Shown here piece after piece: positions 34,591-45,064 of a stretch of 64,000 nucleotides of DNA. The notes under the pieces were generated by a model that saw nothing but the letters and a program-made list of their open reading frames with translations, made no database searches and had not been told where the DNA came from. Position 1 is the first letter of the stretch. Every line of letters begins with the position of its first letter. The translations under genes were made by a program, and so were the position numbers. The stretch comes from Pachyseris speciosa (Eukaryota; Cnidaria; Anthozoa; Scleractinia; Pachyseridae): contig JAEMWC010001436.1 of assembly GCA_016490735.1 (NCBI GenBank), positions 100,210 to 164,209 of the forward strand, read 5' to 3'.

Positions 34591-34793
34591 GGCGGGTGTG
34601 ACCCCACCTTTGCTGAGAACTTCTACATAATTTTATAACTAGGGCTGTTATTTAATAAACGGCCACTCGCTGGCCAAAGTATGCCAAACCAAGTGCGTTC
34701 TTCCTCTGACTTAGAGCCTCAGCAAACAAAGCTTAGAGAATACAATGTTTCCAAATGTTACTATAACATTGTTAGACACCAGGTGCATAAATG
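34591..34793 (+). repeat. Ngaro split direct repeat B2
   Basis: 203-bp copy of B1, ending GCATAAATG before the host sequence GTATGTCTAAAC. That host sequence continues the A-leader intron of unit 2. Confidence 0.92.
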
Positions 34794-34809
34794 GTATGTC
34801 TAAACTTAC

Positions 34810-34876
34810 CAACCACTGTCCCATGCGCAAATGCTAAAAAAAAGAAAACTGCAAAATCGATTTTGTCTCGTTCCAT
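34810..34876 (-). CDS. Leader exon A2 (signal peptide), reading frame intact
   Basis: 67 nt from ATG at 34,876 to G|GTAAGT. Reads MERDKIDFAVFFFLAFAHG, so a charged Asp and a His now interrupt the hydrophobic core compared with A1. The frame and donor are kept, but signal function may be weakened. The Ngaro lies within 20 bp of the donor on its intron side. Confidence 0.6.
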
Positions 34877-35443
34877 GATGTCTAAATAAACGCTAAACGA
34901 TAGAGAACTGTTGCGATTCACTGACAAATGCTTTATGCTTGCTGAGCGTATGATGTCAAGATCTTAATGGGGTGACCCTAAATCAAAACATCCCAAGTCA
35001 CGTTATGTCACGTGCAGGTAACAAATGTTTAAAGCTGCCGTCAGCAACAGACGTCACGTTCTAAGAATGTAGATTTGAAATCAGCTGCGCTTAGTTTTGA
35101 CAGTCCAAAACTTTTTTTATACCACCATATTGTAAAATTGTGAACACTGTTACATTTTAGTTTCCTATACATTGTTATATTTTCCTATTTTTATTGTACC
35201 TGTAAATTGATTCTGAAAAACCCTATGCGAGAATTAACAAAATGTACGTACTGTGTATTGTATTGTAGAAGATTCTCCGTGGTACCGGAACAAAAGCAAG
35301 TCATCACACGTTGGATATAGCGTCAGTTACATAAAAAGCAGCTGCTGGTGGACGATAAGAAACACTTACTGAACTGATCGAAGCCCAAGAATTTCTGAGT
35401 GGGCGTTTCCCATAACAGCAGAGTTGAAACCGACCCCAACTAC

Positions 35444-35510
35444 CACGAAACGTTGCTAAGTTTCCCAGAAAAATGACAAGAAATAAATTCTCAAATAGAG
35501 AACAAACCAC
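35444..35510 (-). pseudogene. Leader-like exon C2, start codon lost
   Basis: Copy of C1 in unit 2, with GTG in place of ATG at 35,510 and the same weak donor after 67 nt. The shared loss with C1 shows the change predates the unit 1/unit 2 duplication. Confidence 0.4.
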
Positions 35511-35801
35511 GATCAGTGTCTGCCAATTTTCAAAAGACGCGAAGAAAGGAATTAAATAAAGTTCGCCAGTTTACTTCAATTTTTGCAGTAAAAATAGCTG
35601 ATACAGTACCTCGGGTGTCACCTATGAAAGGAATAAAGTTTTCTTGCGTGGCCAATTAGTTACGCGGCGTAGGATACTCACAGATTCGCGGATTCATGCG
35701 ACCTTATCAACAGTAAGAGTAACTCTTCTATTAAAAAATTTCGTTTGTGTTTTCGTTGGTGCCAACGACCATTGTTATGCCTAAACTTCCAGCAGGCGAG
35801 T

Positions 35802-35827
35802 GGGAGGGGGGAGGGGTGGGGGTGGGG
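35802..35827 (+). other. G-tract (G-quadruplex motif), copy 2
   Basis: Identical in run structure to 28,674-28,699, in the equivalent position of unit 2. Confidence 0.75.
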
Positions 35828-36083
35828 TTCTCCATTATTTTAGCTGTGAAGATATATTCGGGTTCGTATGTTTTGACTGAAGTCGTATTGGTTCGAAAAT
35901 GGTTTTATTATTTAAACATTTTGGCCTGATTTCAGGACCTAGAGAACCTTCCCGCTAACTTCACGGCGATAAAAGACAACAAAATGAAAATACTGCTGAA
36001 ACAGCAACAATGCGTCATGACCATATTTGGACACTGGTACAACGTAGCGCGTGTTGAGCAATAGGCTAGTTGAATAATACTCG

Positions 36084-36427
36084 GGTTGTTTACCATTTAC
36101 ACGGGAAAACCGGTTGGCCGACGGTTGCAGTAAATGGTACGCATAATAGACCCAAATGAAAATTTTGATGGGACGCGCGTGTTCCATTTACACAAACGTT
36201 GCCAACGGTCGAGTTTACAGAGCCGTCCAAGCCGAAAGGCCTGGAACTGGTAGAAATGAGCAAATGGAACGCACATTTCCGTATGGAAATTCAGTTTGGG
36301 AATTTTGGACTACCTTTCAAGAAATTCCGTTTTTCCCGGAAATTTCCCGTTTGGGAACATCTAAATAGGCTTTCCATTTACATTCCAACCGAAATTTCCA
36401 GATTTTTTTAGTAAATGGTAAACAACC
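36084..36427. mobile_element. 344-bp MITE with GGTTGTTTACCATTTAC ends
   Basis: Inverted ends GGTTGTTTACCATTTAC and GTAAATGGTAAACAACC. The interior has further imperfect palindromic parts (CCATTTAC words repeated). Unit 1 keeps only the left 70 bp (about 28,960-29,035), where the tandem duplication junction cuts it, so the insertion predates the unit 1/unit 2 duplication. Confidence 0.85.
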
Positions 36428-36913
36428 TCGGACACAACGAAAATTTGCTTCTCAAAGCATAAAAACGAAAATCTAACATATGTTATTAATCAAATGACGC
36501 TTAAAAAGAGTGCGTGTTGTTTACCTCAACGCAAGTCCGCAACCACCGTAACGTTCAGCAGAAAAGGCAAGTTAATTATAGGTCCCCCTTCATATGTAAT
36601 TCATGTTTCGCTTTCCTGCCCAAAGCCGACATAATGCGAATTGTTATCCTATCAGGTCACTCAAGGTTACATTTACTATGTGTTCATATTCAAGTAAATC
36701 TAATGTGATAGAAAGATCTCCCTAGACATGGCACGAGCTCAGCTACAAAAGTGTTCCTTTACAAACTTATTTCGTATTTTGTAGGTCATAACGTAACACC
36801 AAGACCATGAGGTTTGTTTTGTAATTAATACATAAAAAGGCTACCATACTGTTTGTAAAAACGCCTTGGACTGAATCTTTTTGCAACAAAGTTTGAAATA
36901 TTATTAGACTCAC

Positions 36914-36930
36914 CGATGATGCCCACAATC
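36914..36930 (-). pseudogene. Leader exon B2, only the 3' end remains
   Basis: The donor end ATTGTGGGCATCATCG|GTGAGT is kept, but the sequence upstream departs from the B3 and B4 copies, so the start codon and hydrophobic core are lost. Confidence 0.65.
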
Positions 36931-37042
36931 CTGTGACTTAAAATACTTTAATCATTATACTTTTTGTAAGAGTAAAATGACACTAGTCTCTGTTAGTGTT
37001 AAAAAGTCGGGAAACTAAACGGTATTCAGATTAAGCCTAGTT

Positions 37043-37146
37043 TTCATATGTCGGGAAAATCCCAGACGATCGGGGATTTCACTGTTTCCCGACCACCCCA
37101 GAAATAGTGAAATCCCCGACCGTCTGGGATTTTCCCGACATATGAA
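37043..37146. mobile_element. ~104-bp palindromic MITE
   Basis: Left arm TTCATATGTCGGGAAAATCC, right arm the near-perfect complement ending ...TTTTCCCGACATATGAA. The whole element folds into one long hairpin (core GGGGATTTCACT / AGTGAAATCCCC). A relative is nested at 43,880-44,175. Confidence 0.88.
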
Positions 37147-38149
37147 GTAATTACAGTTCTGAAGGGACACATGCGGCACGCCATGGACATGATTCTGCTC
37201 GCCTGCCGTGACTCAGAAGTAAAAACTCCAAGCCGATATCAGCTGCTCGCAGTGCTAACTTTCTACGTTCAAAATAAACTCATAGCAGTACCGTGGTTGC
37301 TTTTTTATCGGAAAAAGGCAAAGATTGAATGTTGAGGTCATTCACCATTTTTCCCATTGCTTGCAAATGCTGCTGATTCAGTTTAAAGAAACTTTGAAAT
37401 TTTCTGACTTCATCTTTTATTCATGTTTCACTTTCGCGCCAAAAGTGATGTTCAGTTTACTTCAAATTTTCACAAGTGAATGGTTTTTCACTTCCTTTCA
37501 GTCTGTAAATCCCAATGTTTGACTTAAATTCAGTTCAAAGGACCCATAATTTTTATTTATATATTTTCGTGGGTGGCTGTGATTGTGATGTTCCAATTAT
37601 TAAAATACAAGAATAATAAAATAACGACCGAACAAATACTACCTAAAAGACACACTGTTGCCGAGCTAGTATTGCTTAAATTTCCCTCTTGGTTCTACGT
37701 ACTGCACTTGTTTGGAGCTCAAAACATCCCAGTTTGAGTCACGAGTCAACATCATCAGACTAATTTATTCCAGTCGGATATATAAACAAGTTGAGTTGAA
37801 CTGTGATCATATCGTGACGTGTCGGACACAAATAAACAGGACGAAGAAAGAAAAAGAATGTAATACACCGCTAATATGATAGGGGCACAAATCAATATCA
37901 AATTTAATACATCTCCTAATTTCTAAAGGCAAGTCACCTTTACAATACCCAAATTAAAACCGCGTGATCTATACATATACGACGATGTCCTTGCTAAACG
38001 GGAGCTGAAATTCGATGACTGAAATAAACTGTGATACGCTACGCTCACTCTCAGTTAGGATGAATACAGATTATTTTGGCTATTATATATCCCAAAGGTC
38101 TTATTTTACCACTAAATATTATTATCCATTATCGTATGTCTAAACTTAC

Positions 38150-38216
38150 CAAACACTGTCCCAAGTGCAAATGCTAAAAAGGCGATAACTGCAAAAACGA
38201 TTTTGTCTCGTTCCAT
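38150..38216 (-). CDS. Leader exon A3 (signal peptide), intact
   Basis: 67 nt from ATG at 38,216 to G|GTAAGT. Reads MERDKIVFAVIAFLAFALG, a good signal peptide with a clean hydrophobic core. Same phase as A1 and the Ig exon acceptor. The upstream flank is the shortened C/G block of unit 3. Confidence 0.7.
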
Positions 38217-38329
38217 GAACTGTAAATAGACAACTGCTGCGATTCACTGCAAGAAACACGCCTTGAACTGATCGAGACCCAAGAATTTCTGAGAGGGGCT
38301 TTGCCATAACGCCAGAGTTAGAACCGACC

Positions 38330-38410
38330 CCAACTTTCCTTTTCCATGAAAAATTGCAAGTTTCCCAGAAAAATGACAAGAAATAACTTCTCAAACAGAG
38401 AACAAACCAT
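38330..38410 (-). pseudogene. Leader-like exon C3
   Basis: Starts with a real ATG at 38,410 and reads MVCSLFEKLFLVIFLGN, but the region equivalent to the donor is altered (GGAAAAGG) and no GT is found at the 67-nt position. A signal-peptide core without a splice site. Confidence 0.4.
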
Positions 38411-38499
38411 GATCAGTGTCTGTCAATTTTCACAAGACGCAAGGTTCGAAAATGGTTTTATGATTCACACATTATGGTCTGATATTGGGTTCTCGAAAT

Positions 38500-38885
38500 G
38501 GGTAGGGATTTTATCAAGCAAGTTTGAAAATGAAGCTATCCGTCATATTCTGTTTGACTGCCCTGGAATTCACAATCGTTTTCGAGTGATGTAATTTACG
38601 AAACCAGAGAAGCGGTGGGTGCCTCCAGAAGCGTATTGTGCCTCTCATTACGCGATGTTATCATCGGCTTGCTAAGGGCTAATGGTTTTAATGATGTCTT
38701 AGTTATAGCTGGGATTGTAAAGCCAGAGACAATAAGTTTCCACTCACTAAAGACAATAAAAACAGCAGGAGCGTCAGCTTTCAGGAAAAACGTTAATTCC
38801 TAAGAGAGAAGTATTGACAGTATTGTCTGTCGGTGTGCATTGTTCATGACTGACCTTTAACTGTACAATGTATTGTAATTTTACA
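38500..38885 (+). mobile_element. LINE 3'-end remnant in unit 3
   Basis: The frame around 38,530-38,594 reads NEAIRHILFDCPGIHNRFR, the H..L..CP motif near the C-terminus of many non-LTR ORF2 proteins. After a 1-base shift it continues to a stop at 38,803. Unit 4 (43,740-43,800) lacks it, so it is an insertion private to unit 3. The family is uncertain. Confidence 0.6.
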
Positions 38886-38973
38886 AAATAATTTGTTTGT
38901 AATCTGTGGATTATTTCCATTAGCTATATTTTTAAATATTTATAACCTTTTTGAGAAGGAAATTCGTCACTTC

Positions 38974-39139
38974 CACATCTCCCATAATACACTTTGTTTG
39001 CCCCCCCCCCCCACCCCCAAATTTTTTGCATAAGCATTGTTTTCAATTTCTCTCTGGACGATTGTAAGTCCCAAGAGAAATTGAAAACAATGCTTATGCA
39101 AAATTTTGGGGGCAAGCAAAGTGTGTTATGGGAGATGTG
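38974..39139. mobile_element. 166-bp palindromic MITE (CACATCTCCCATAATACAC)
   Basis: Ends CACATCTCCCATAATACAC and GTGTGTTATGGGAGATGTG. Nearly the whole element is self-complementary (GCATAAGCATTGTTTTCAAT / ATTGAAAACAATGCTTATGC), with a short central loop around CTGGACGATTGTAAG. The left arm has a long C run near the tip. A second copy, split by another MITE, is at 43,840-44,252. Confidence 0.9.
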
Positions 39140-39852
39140 AAAGTAGCGAATAAGATATTTAAAAAAAAATTGAAAACCGATGAGAATTGGAAAGCTACTC
39201 TCAACACACCCAAATTTACGAGGAAAACCTCCTCGCTAACTTTACTGAAGTGTGTCTCGATAATATGATGATAAAAGACCACAAAATGACAATTCTACTG
39301 AAATCCCACGGAAAGATGTGTCATGACCATATTTGGACACTGGTACAACGTGTTGAGCAATAAAATGATACTCGGACACAACGAAAATTTGCTTCTCACA
39401 GCATAAAAACGAATCTAAGATATGTTATCAATTTAATACGTTTACCACCGTAACGTTCAGCAGAAAAGCGAAGGTAATTTTTGGCCCTCCTTCATATATA
39501 ATTCATGTTTCGCTTTCCCGCCAAAAGCTGACATAATGCGAGATCAGATGTTATCCGCCATCAGGTCACTCAAGGTTACATTTACTATGTGTTTATATTC
39601 AAGTAAATCTAATGTGATAGAAAGATCTTCCTCGACACGGCATACGAGCCGGCTCAGTTACAAAAAATGTTCCTTTACAAACTTATTTGCTTAGCTGTAA
39701 AATCGTATTTTGAAGCCAGTGTTATACGTGACACTGAGACCATGCATAAGGTTTGTTTTGTAACTAATACGTAAAAAGGCTACCACACTGTTTGTAAAAA
39801 CGCTGTGGACTGAGTCGTTTTGCAACAAAGGTTTGAATATTATTAGACTCAC

Positions 39853-39919
39853 CGAATATGCCCACAATCCCGAATGTTAAGAGCCGCGTAAGAAAGAGAA
39901 CCTTTTTACATCCTTCCAT
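39853..39919 (-). CDS. Leader exon B3 (signal peptide), intact
   Basis: 67 nt from ATG at 39,919 to G|GTGAGT. Reads MEGCKKVLFLTRLLTFGIVG followed by IF and a split codon. Same length and phase as the A leaders but different sequence. The 5' flank (TGTTACATCATCAAAC, CCAATGACAATTGG) is conserved with B4, suggesting a shared promoter region. Confidence 0.65.
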
Positions 39920-40210
39920 AACGACTTGTTCATAACTGTTTACAAGAAAATGCTGAATTGCTTACCAAGCATCTGTTCCATAAAAGGGGTTTGTTACATC
40001 ATCAAACATGAATCTACAACCCAACCAATGACAATTGGAGCCTTAATTTGGTGATGAGAGATGCTATTTCGCTGCCATTTGCAACCCAATCTCCGTTGCC
40101 CCAATTTTCGCGCGGCCAAAACATCGAAAATCCTGTTTCTCGGCCTTTCTTTGCTCGGAAACCCCACGGAAACGCTTGCTACGCAGGCTACAAATAAACC
40201 GGACGAAGAA

Positions 40211-40763
40211 AGAGGGTTTTCACGTGACGTCATAAAAAACTAAAATTCAAAAGTAAACAGACTTTTGCACTTTTATCTTCATCACGTAAAACACATTTTA
40301 GAAATGTATCTGCTTGCCTGTTTTCAGGTCGGTAGCTTGCTTTATTTTGAAAATAGAGCAGTTTGAATTTTAGAGTTTTTCACAGTGCCTGGCATAAAGA
40401 TGTCTGCTCACAAGCATGTCACGTACATCTAGACATCGATTTACTGTGTGTTTTTGAGGTTTGAAAAGCCAACATGGTAAGAGAAGCGTCTATGTGAATG
40501 TTTGAACGCTCAACAGAGATAACAAAGCCTTTGAGATAACTAAAGTAAAAAACATATCGAGATGGCGTTTCCATAGAAAACACTGTAATTTCGAGTGGTG
40601 CATATTGTCGAATAACTCGAGTACGGGATATCGCACGGCCCTGAGACTTTGGCATGTTCTTTATTTATAACTCTTCTATAATATCACGATTTCGTGATTT
40701 TATCTATTGAATGGTTGACGATTTTATTTTATGTTTTTACTTGCGTGACTGAAAACGCTCTAT
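40211..40763. mobile_element. ~550-bp MITE with AGAGNGTTTTCA ends
   Basis: Left end AGAGGGTTTTCACGTGACGTCA, right end GCGTGACTGAAAACGCTCTAT: the same terminal type as the 161-bp element at 25,464. No coding capacity recognised inside. Confidence 0.7.
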
Positions 40764-41087
40764 AAGACACAAATCAACACATCTCCTAATTTTTAAAGGC
40801 AAATCACTTTTACAATACTCGAATGAAAACCGCATGATCTGTATATATGCATTATTATATTTTGAAACTTTGTTTAAAAACTTTTAAGAATGCATATTAA
40901 ACCGGCTTCCCATGTGCCGTATTATCTCACAAGGATTTTCGTCGACCGTTTGAAATTCCATATATGTCACGTGCCGGATGTTAGACAATTTTATGCTCAT
41001 ACTGTATATTAAAAACTGTCACGGAGTTAGGTTAGGTTAGGTAGCTTTATTTTAACTCCGGTTGATGAGGCTGATTATGCCCCGAGC

Positions 41088-41361
41088 AATAATAATAATA
41101 ATAATAATAATAAACGATTTATTAGTAGTACTTCCACAAGGTGGCTCTTCGCCTACTAATTACAAATCTCAAATCAAATCAAATTAAATCAAATGTTGGT
41201 TTTGAGGAGAGGGGAAAACCGGAGTACCCGGAGAAAAACCTCTCGGAGCAGAGTAGAGAACCAACAAACTCAGCCCACATATGACACCGAGTCCGGGAAT
41301 CGAACCCGGGACACATTGGTGGAAGGCGAGTGCTCTCACCACTGCGCCAACCCTGCTCCCC
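41088..41361 (-). mobile_element. tRNA-derived SINE
   Basis: The minus strand starts GGGGAGCAGGGTTGGCGCAG, with a Pol III A box (TGGCGCAGTGGTGAGAGCA) and B box (GGTTCGAATCC) about 35 bp apart. It continues into a body with CTCCGGGTACTCCGG and ends in an ATT microsatellite tail (AATAATAAT on the plus strand at 41,088-41,112). The tRNA-like head is degenerate as a tRNA, so it is a SINE rather than a tRNA gene. Mobilised in trans by a LINE (family knowledge). Confidence 0.85.
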
Positions 41362-41664
41362 TAATACATCCTAATATGCCGAGAAAAGTATAAAAAAAAT
41401 ATAAATATACTATATATAAAAAATACATGCTCAAATCTTAAAATTATTACAGTGAATCACAGCAAACAGCAGCAGCAGAGTGCTGATAGAAATCATCTTC
41501 AAGTAAATATACAAATAAAATCATACTTGGTAGATTCCTGCATACAATTTACTCGCAGTTTACACCAAGGCAAACAAAAGGCACAACCGTCTCCAATTTT
41601 TTAAGCAAATATTGATATTCCTTGGACAATTCCATCGTTCCAAAAGGGACAACCCCCTTGATAC

Positions 41665-41916
41665 GAGGCCTTCCAAGAGTGGGAGTGGCCTGGTGTCGCT
41701 GTTTTGCTCGTTTACGACTCTGTCTCTCACTTGTTTCGTGAGGGACAAATGTCGCTGTTGCAATGAAAACAAAGAGGAATGAAAAGTGAATTTTCGTTGT
41801 CGCAAACTGTTGAGCGTTTCTGTCAATTTCTGTCGGTTGTCGGTGTTTTGGGAGAAGATTGTCGCCTGTTTTCGGATTCCATGTCCCTGGTCGTTTCTAC
41901 CCCTTGGAAGGCCTCT
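41665..41916. mobile_element. MITE with GAGGCCTTCCAAG ends, copy 2
   Basis: Second copy of the element at 21,518-21,762, opposite orientation, with ends GAGGCCTTCCAAGAG and CCCCTTGGAAGGCCTC. It interrupts the P block of unit 4 right after ACCCCCTT; the equivalent position in unit 1 (27,330) is empty. Confidence 0.75.
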
Positions 41917-42597
41917 TATACTCAGGCAAAGGAATCGAAAATTAACTACCAGGCTTTTTTTCCTTACGTTTTTAAGTAGCTTATAAATCCCATATTTCAT
42001 TTTCGGTCTTTTTCCTCCTTTTCGTGACAAGAATTCACCATTTGTAGGGGTTTCAAACTCCCTGCCGTGGCCTGAAACGCAAACGTCTCTGTGACGTCAT
42101 TCGTGTGTAATGTTCAAGCGTGAAACATGGCTGAGAAGGCGAAAAAGTAAAACCTAGAAAGTTTTGTACAGCTGGCGGCCCTGGTAGTGAATCTTGGTAG
42201 TTCTTCGACATTTTTATTCCACGCAACTCACAGAGTGACAAATTCGACTGAGTGCACACGAATGACGTCACGACTCTTCACCAGACTCCAGGTCTTTGCC
42301 TAGGATTTTATTGAGAAAAGCTTACCTTTCGCCGCATTTTAAAATACGTTCTTGGCAATTTTAGTGAATTATTTTGCCCTCAAAATGTTTCTTAAAACAC
42401 TAGTTTTCATACTGGACTCCCCGCACCCCGCTGTTTGTTTGTTTTTTTTTTTTAACCGCGATGATGTCCTTGCTAAACGCGAGCCGAAAAAATGAACTGT
42501 GTTACGCTACGCTCACTCATTTGGGATGAATACAGATTATTTTGGCTATTATATATCCTAAAGGTCATATTTTACCACTAAATATTATTATATTAAA

Positions 42598-42633
42598 AAA
42601 GATAACTGCAAAACCGATTGTGTCTCGTTCCAT
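42598..42633 (-). pseudogene. Leader exon A4, 3' part deleted
   Basis: ATG at 42,633 and MERDTIGFAVIFF remain, but a deletion of about 30 bp removes the end of the core and the GTAAGT donor, so the exon runs directly into intron-like ATTATTATATT. Confidence 0.7.
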
Positions 42634-42814
42634 GATGTCTAAATAAACGCTAACCGATAGAGACCTGTTGCGATTCACTGACAAATGCTTTATGCCTGCT
42701 AAGCGTTTGATGTCAGGACCTTAATGGGGAGGCGCAATATCAAATAAACTAAATCAAAACATCACAAGACGTTATGTCACGTGCAGGTAACAAAATGTTT
42801 GAAGCCGCGGTCAG

Positions 42815-42882
42815 CAGGAGACGTCACAAAAGTTTCCGAGAAAAATGACAGCAAATAAATTCTCAAACAAAGAACAAACCAT
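42815..42882 (-). pseudogene. Leader-like exon C4
   Basis: ATG at 42,882, reading MVCSLFENLFAVIFLGN; the sequence then departs from C1-C3 and no donor is visible at the 67-nt position. Confidence 0.4.
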
Positions 42883-43601
42883 GATCAGTGTCTGCCAATT
42901 TTCACAAGACGCGAGGAAAAAAGTTGAATAATTTGGCCACTTTACTTCAATATGCTGATACTGCACCTTCGGCTGTCACGTATGCACATAATAAACGGGG
43001 GCACCCAACGACAAGTTTCGGTAGATATCTGTTCGGTAGAGGGTAGTTCGCCTTATGCTTTCGGGGTAGATTAAAGAGTGCACTCGGATTTTCGTAACTG
43101 AAACGTGGCCTAAAAGATTCGCAATGGAGAAAGAATAGCCCTGCGGTTTTCGGAAAGGTCGTAATTGCTGTTTTTGGCAGTCAAAAACGTCAGCTAGCAT
43201 TTTCGAAAAGAAAATAGTCCCCTTTAAAGTTCGTGGAAAGTTCATTTCAGCTCGCATTTTCTCTAATATTTTCAGACAATTAAAATTTCAGCTAGGGAAT
43301 CCGAACAGATCAATTTCTTCTAGCTAATGAAAACATCACTTTAAACAGGCTTGAAAGACCATAAGGCACTTAAAAATGCCTTTCTACAGCTTTTGGCTGA
43401 TTTGGCTCGTTGCGTGCCCCTGAATAAAGTTTTCCTGCGTGGGCACAATTAGTTACGAGACGCATGATACTCACAGATTCGCGGATTCATGCGACCTTAT
43501 CAATAGCAAGAGTAACTGTTCTAATAAAAATTTTCGTTTGTGTTTTCGTTTGTGCCGGCGACCATTGTTATGCCTAAACTTCCAGCAGGCGAGTGGAAGG
43601 A

Positions 43602-43626
43602 GGGCGGGGGAGGGGTGGGGGTGGGG
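43602..43626 (+). other. G-tract (G-quadruplex motif), copy in unit 4
   Basis: GGGCGGGGGAGGGGTGGGGG plus TGGGG keeps four to five G runs, although the first spacer differs from units 1 and 2. Confidence 0.7.
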
Positions 43627-43839
43627 TTCTCCATTATTGTAGCTATGAAGATATATTCGGGTTCGTTTGTTTCGACTGAAGCCGTATTGGCTCGAAAATG
43701 GTTTTGTTATTTGAACATTTTGGTCTGACATTGGGATCTCAAAATAGGCAGGAATTCATATCAAGCGAGTATAAAATAATTTGTTTCTGATCTGTTGGTT
43801 ATTTACACCAGCTTTATTATTAAATATTGATAAGCTTTA

Positions 43840-44252
43840 TCTCCCATAATACACTTTGTTTGCCCCCAAAATTTTGCCTAAAGCCTAGTTTTCATGTGTC
43901 GGTAGAATCCCAGACGGTTGGGGGATTTCACTATTTTCCCGACCGTCCCACTCCAGATATCTGGGACGCGTTGGGAAAATAGAAACGCTCCCGATTTTCC
44001 CAATTTGTCTCCGATCATCCCAGATGTCTATGATTTCGAGTTTTCATTAATCGGCATAATCTGGGACGATCGGGAAAAAGGGAAATCCCCGACCGTCTGG
44101 GATTTTCCCGAATGTTGGGAAAATCCCAGACGGTCGGGGATTCACTATTTCCCGACCGTCCCAGATTTATGCCGTGATAAGCTTTGTTTGTTTGTTTGTT
44201 TGTTTTTTTTTTGGGGGGGGGGGGGGGGGAAGACAAAGTGTATTATGGGAGA
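43840..44252. mobile_element. Nested MITEs: CTCCCATAATACAC element carrying a CCTAGTTTTCAT element
   Basis: The outer element has ends ATCTCCCATAATACACTTTG and CAAAGTGTATTATGGGAGAT. After 40 bp of its left arm the sequence switches to GCCTAGTTTTCATGTGTCGG and a series of CCCGACCGTC / GACGGTCGGG palindromes (43,880-44,175), then returns to the outer right arm through a G run of about 18. This is a MITE inside a MITE. Confidence 0.8.
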
Positions 44253-44999
44253 TGTACGATGGGGAAGTGGAAAATAAGATATTTTAAAACAAATTGAAAA
44301 TGAGAATTGGAAAACTGTGTTATATTGATCCAAGACATGGCAGAAGTGATTCGCTTCTGTGAAGAATAATTGAAACTCTTAGCACACCAAAATTTACGAG
44401 GAGAACCCTCCCGCTAACTTCACTGAAGTGTCATGATAATATGGGGATGAAAGACCGCAAAATGAAAATACCACTGAAATCTCACGGAACGATGAGGAAC
44501 AACAACAATGCGTGTTGAGCAATGATACTCGGACACAACGAACATTTGCTTCTCAAAGCATAAAAATAAAAATCTAACATAAGCTATCAATCAAAATGAA
44601 AACGTAACTACCGCAACGTTCAGCAGAAAAGCCAAGTTTAATTACAGGTCCTCCTTCAAATATAATTCATGTTTCGCTTTCCTGCCCAAAGCCGACAAAA
44701 TGCGAGGTGTTATCCGCCTATCAGGTCACTCAAGGTTACATTTACTTTGTGTTTATAATATGATAGAAAGATCTTCCTCGACAAGGCATACCAACTCAAC
44801 TACAAAAATGTTCCTTTACAAACTTATTTGCTTAGCTGTAAAATCGTATTTTGTAGCCAGTCTTTACGCAACACCAAGACCATGAGGTTTGTTTTGTAAC
44901 TAATACGTAAAAAGGCTACCACAACGTTTGTTAAAACGGTACTAAAACGCTGTGGACTGAATCTTTTTGCAACAAAGTTTTACATATTATTAGACTCAC

Positions 45000-45064
45000 C
45001 GAAGATGACCACAATCCCGAATGTTAAGAGGCCTGTAAGAAAGAGAACTTTTACATCTTTCCAT
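45000..45064 (-). pseudogene. Leader exon B4, 2-bp deletion
   Basis: ATG at 45,064 and a good donor (G|GTGAGT) are present, but the exon is 65 nt instead of 67. The frame therefore changes after MERCK and the hydrophobic core is not translated. Confidence 0.7.

Larger units (their letters stand above)
29284..34793 (+). mobile_element. Ngaro-type (YR) retrotransposon, near-complete
   Basis: A 5.5-kb element with the split direct repeat layout of Ngaro elements: A1 29,284-29,459; internal ORFs; B1 34,074-34,275; A2 34,276-34,451; spacer; B2 34,591-34,793. A1/A2 and B1/B2 look essentially identical. Its ORFs encode an SGNH hydrolase, Gag, RT/RNase H and a tyrosine recombinase; there is no DDE integrase or aspartic protease. 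It sits in the A-leader block of unit 2, and unit 1 provides the empty site. No target duplication is seen, as expected for recombinase-mediated integration. Several frameshifts and stops make this copy non-autonomous. Confidence 0.93.
27467..45064. repeat. Tandem segmental duplications carrying leader exons (four units)
   Basis: The same ordered blocks recur: A-leader exon; a C-leader/G-tract block; a block with CTCGGACACAACGAAAATTTGC; then a B-leader exon. Unit 1 is about 27,467-29,040 (lacks B). Unit 2 is 29,060-36,930 (contains the Ngaro and a truncated B). Unit 3 is about 36,950-39,920 (A and B intact). Unit 4 is about 40,780-45,064 (A and B both broken). Units 1 and 2 are nearly identical, so their duplication is the most recent; units 3 and 4 are more diverged and carry private MITE, SINE and LINE insertions. 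All leaders point to the minus strand, toward the Ig/TM exons. Confidence 0.8.

Noticed and set aside
41283..41361. Functional tRNA gene
   Set aside because: Stems are poor beyond the A and B boxes and the sequence continues into a SINE body with an ATT tail.
41193..41393. 66-codon open frame with many charged residues
   Set aside because: It lies within the tRNA-derived SINE body.
43918..44277. 119-codon open frame
   Set aside because: Entirely inside nested palindromic MITEs and a poly-G run.
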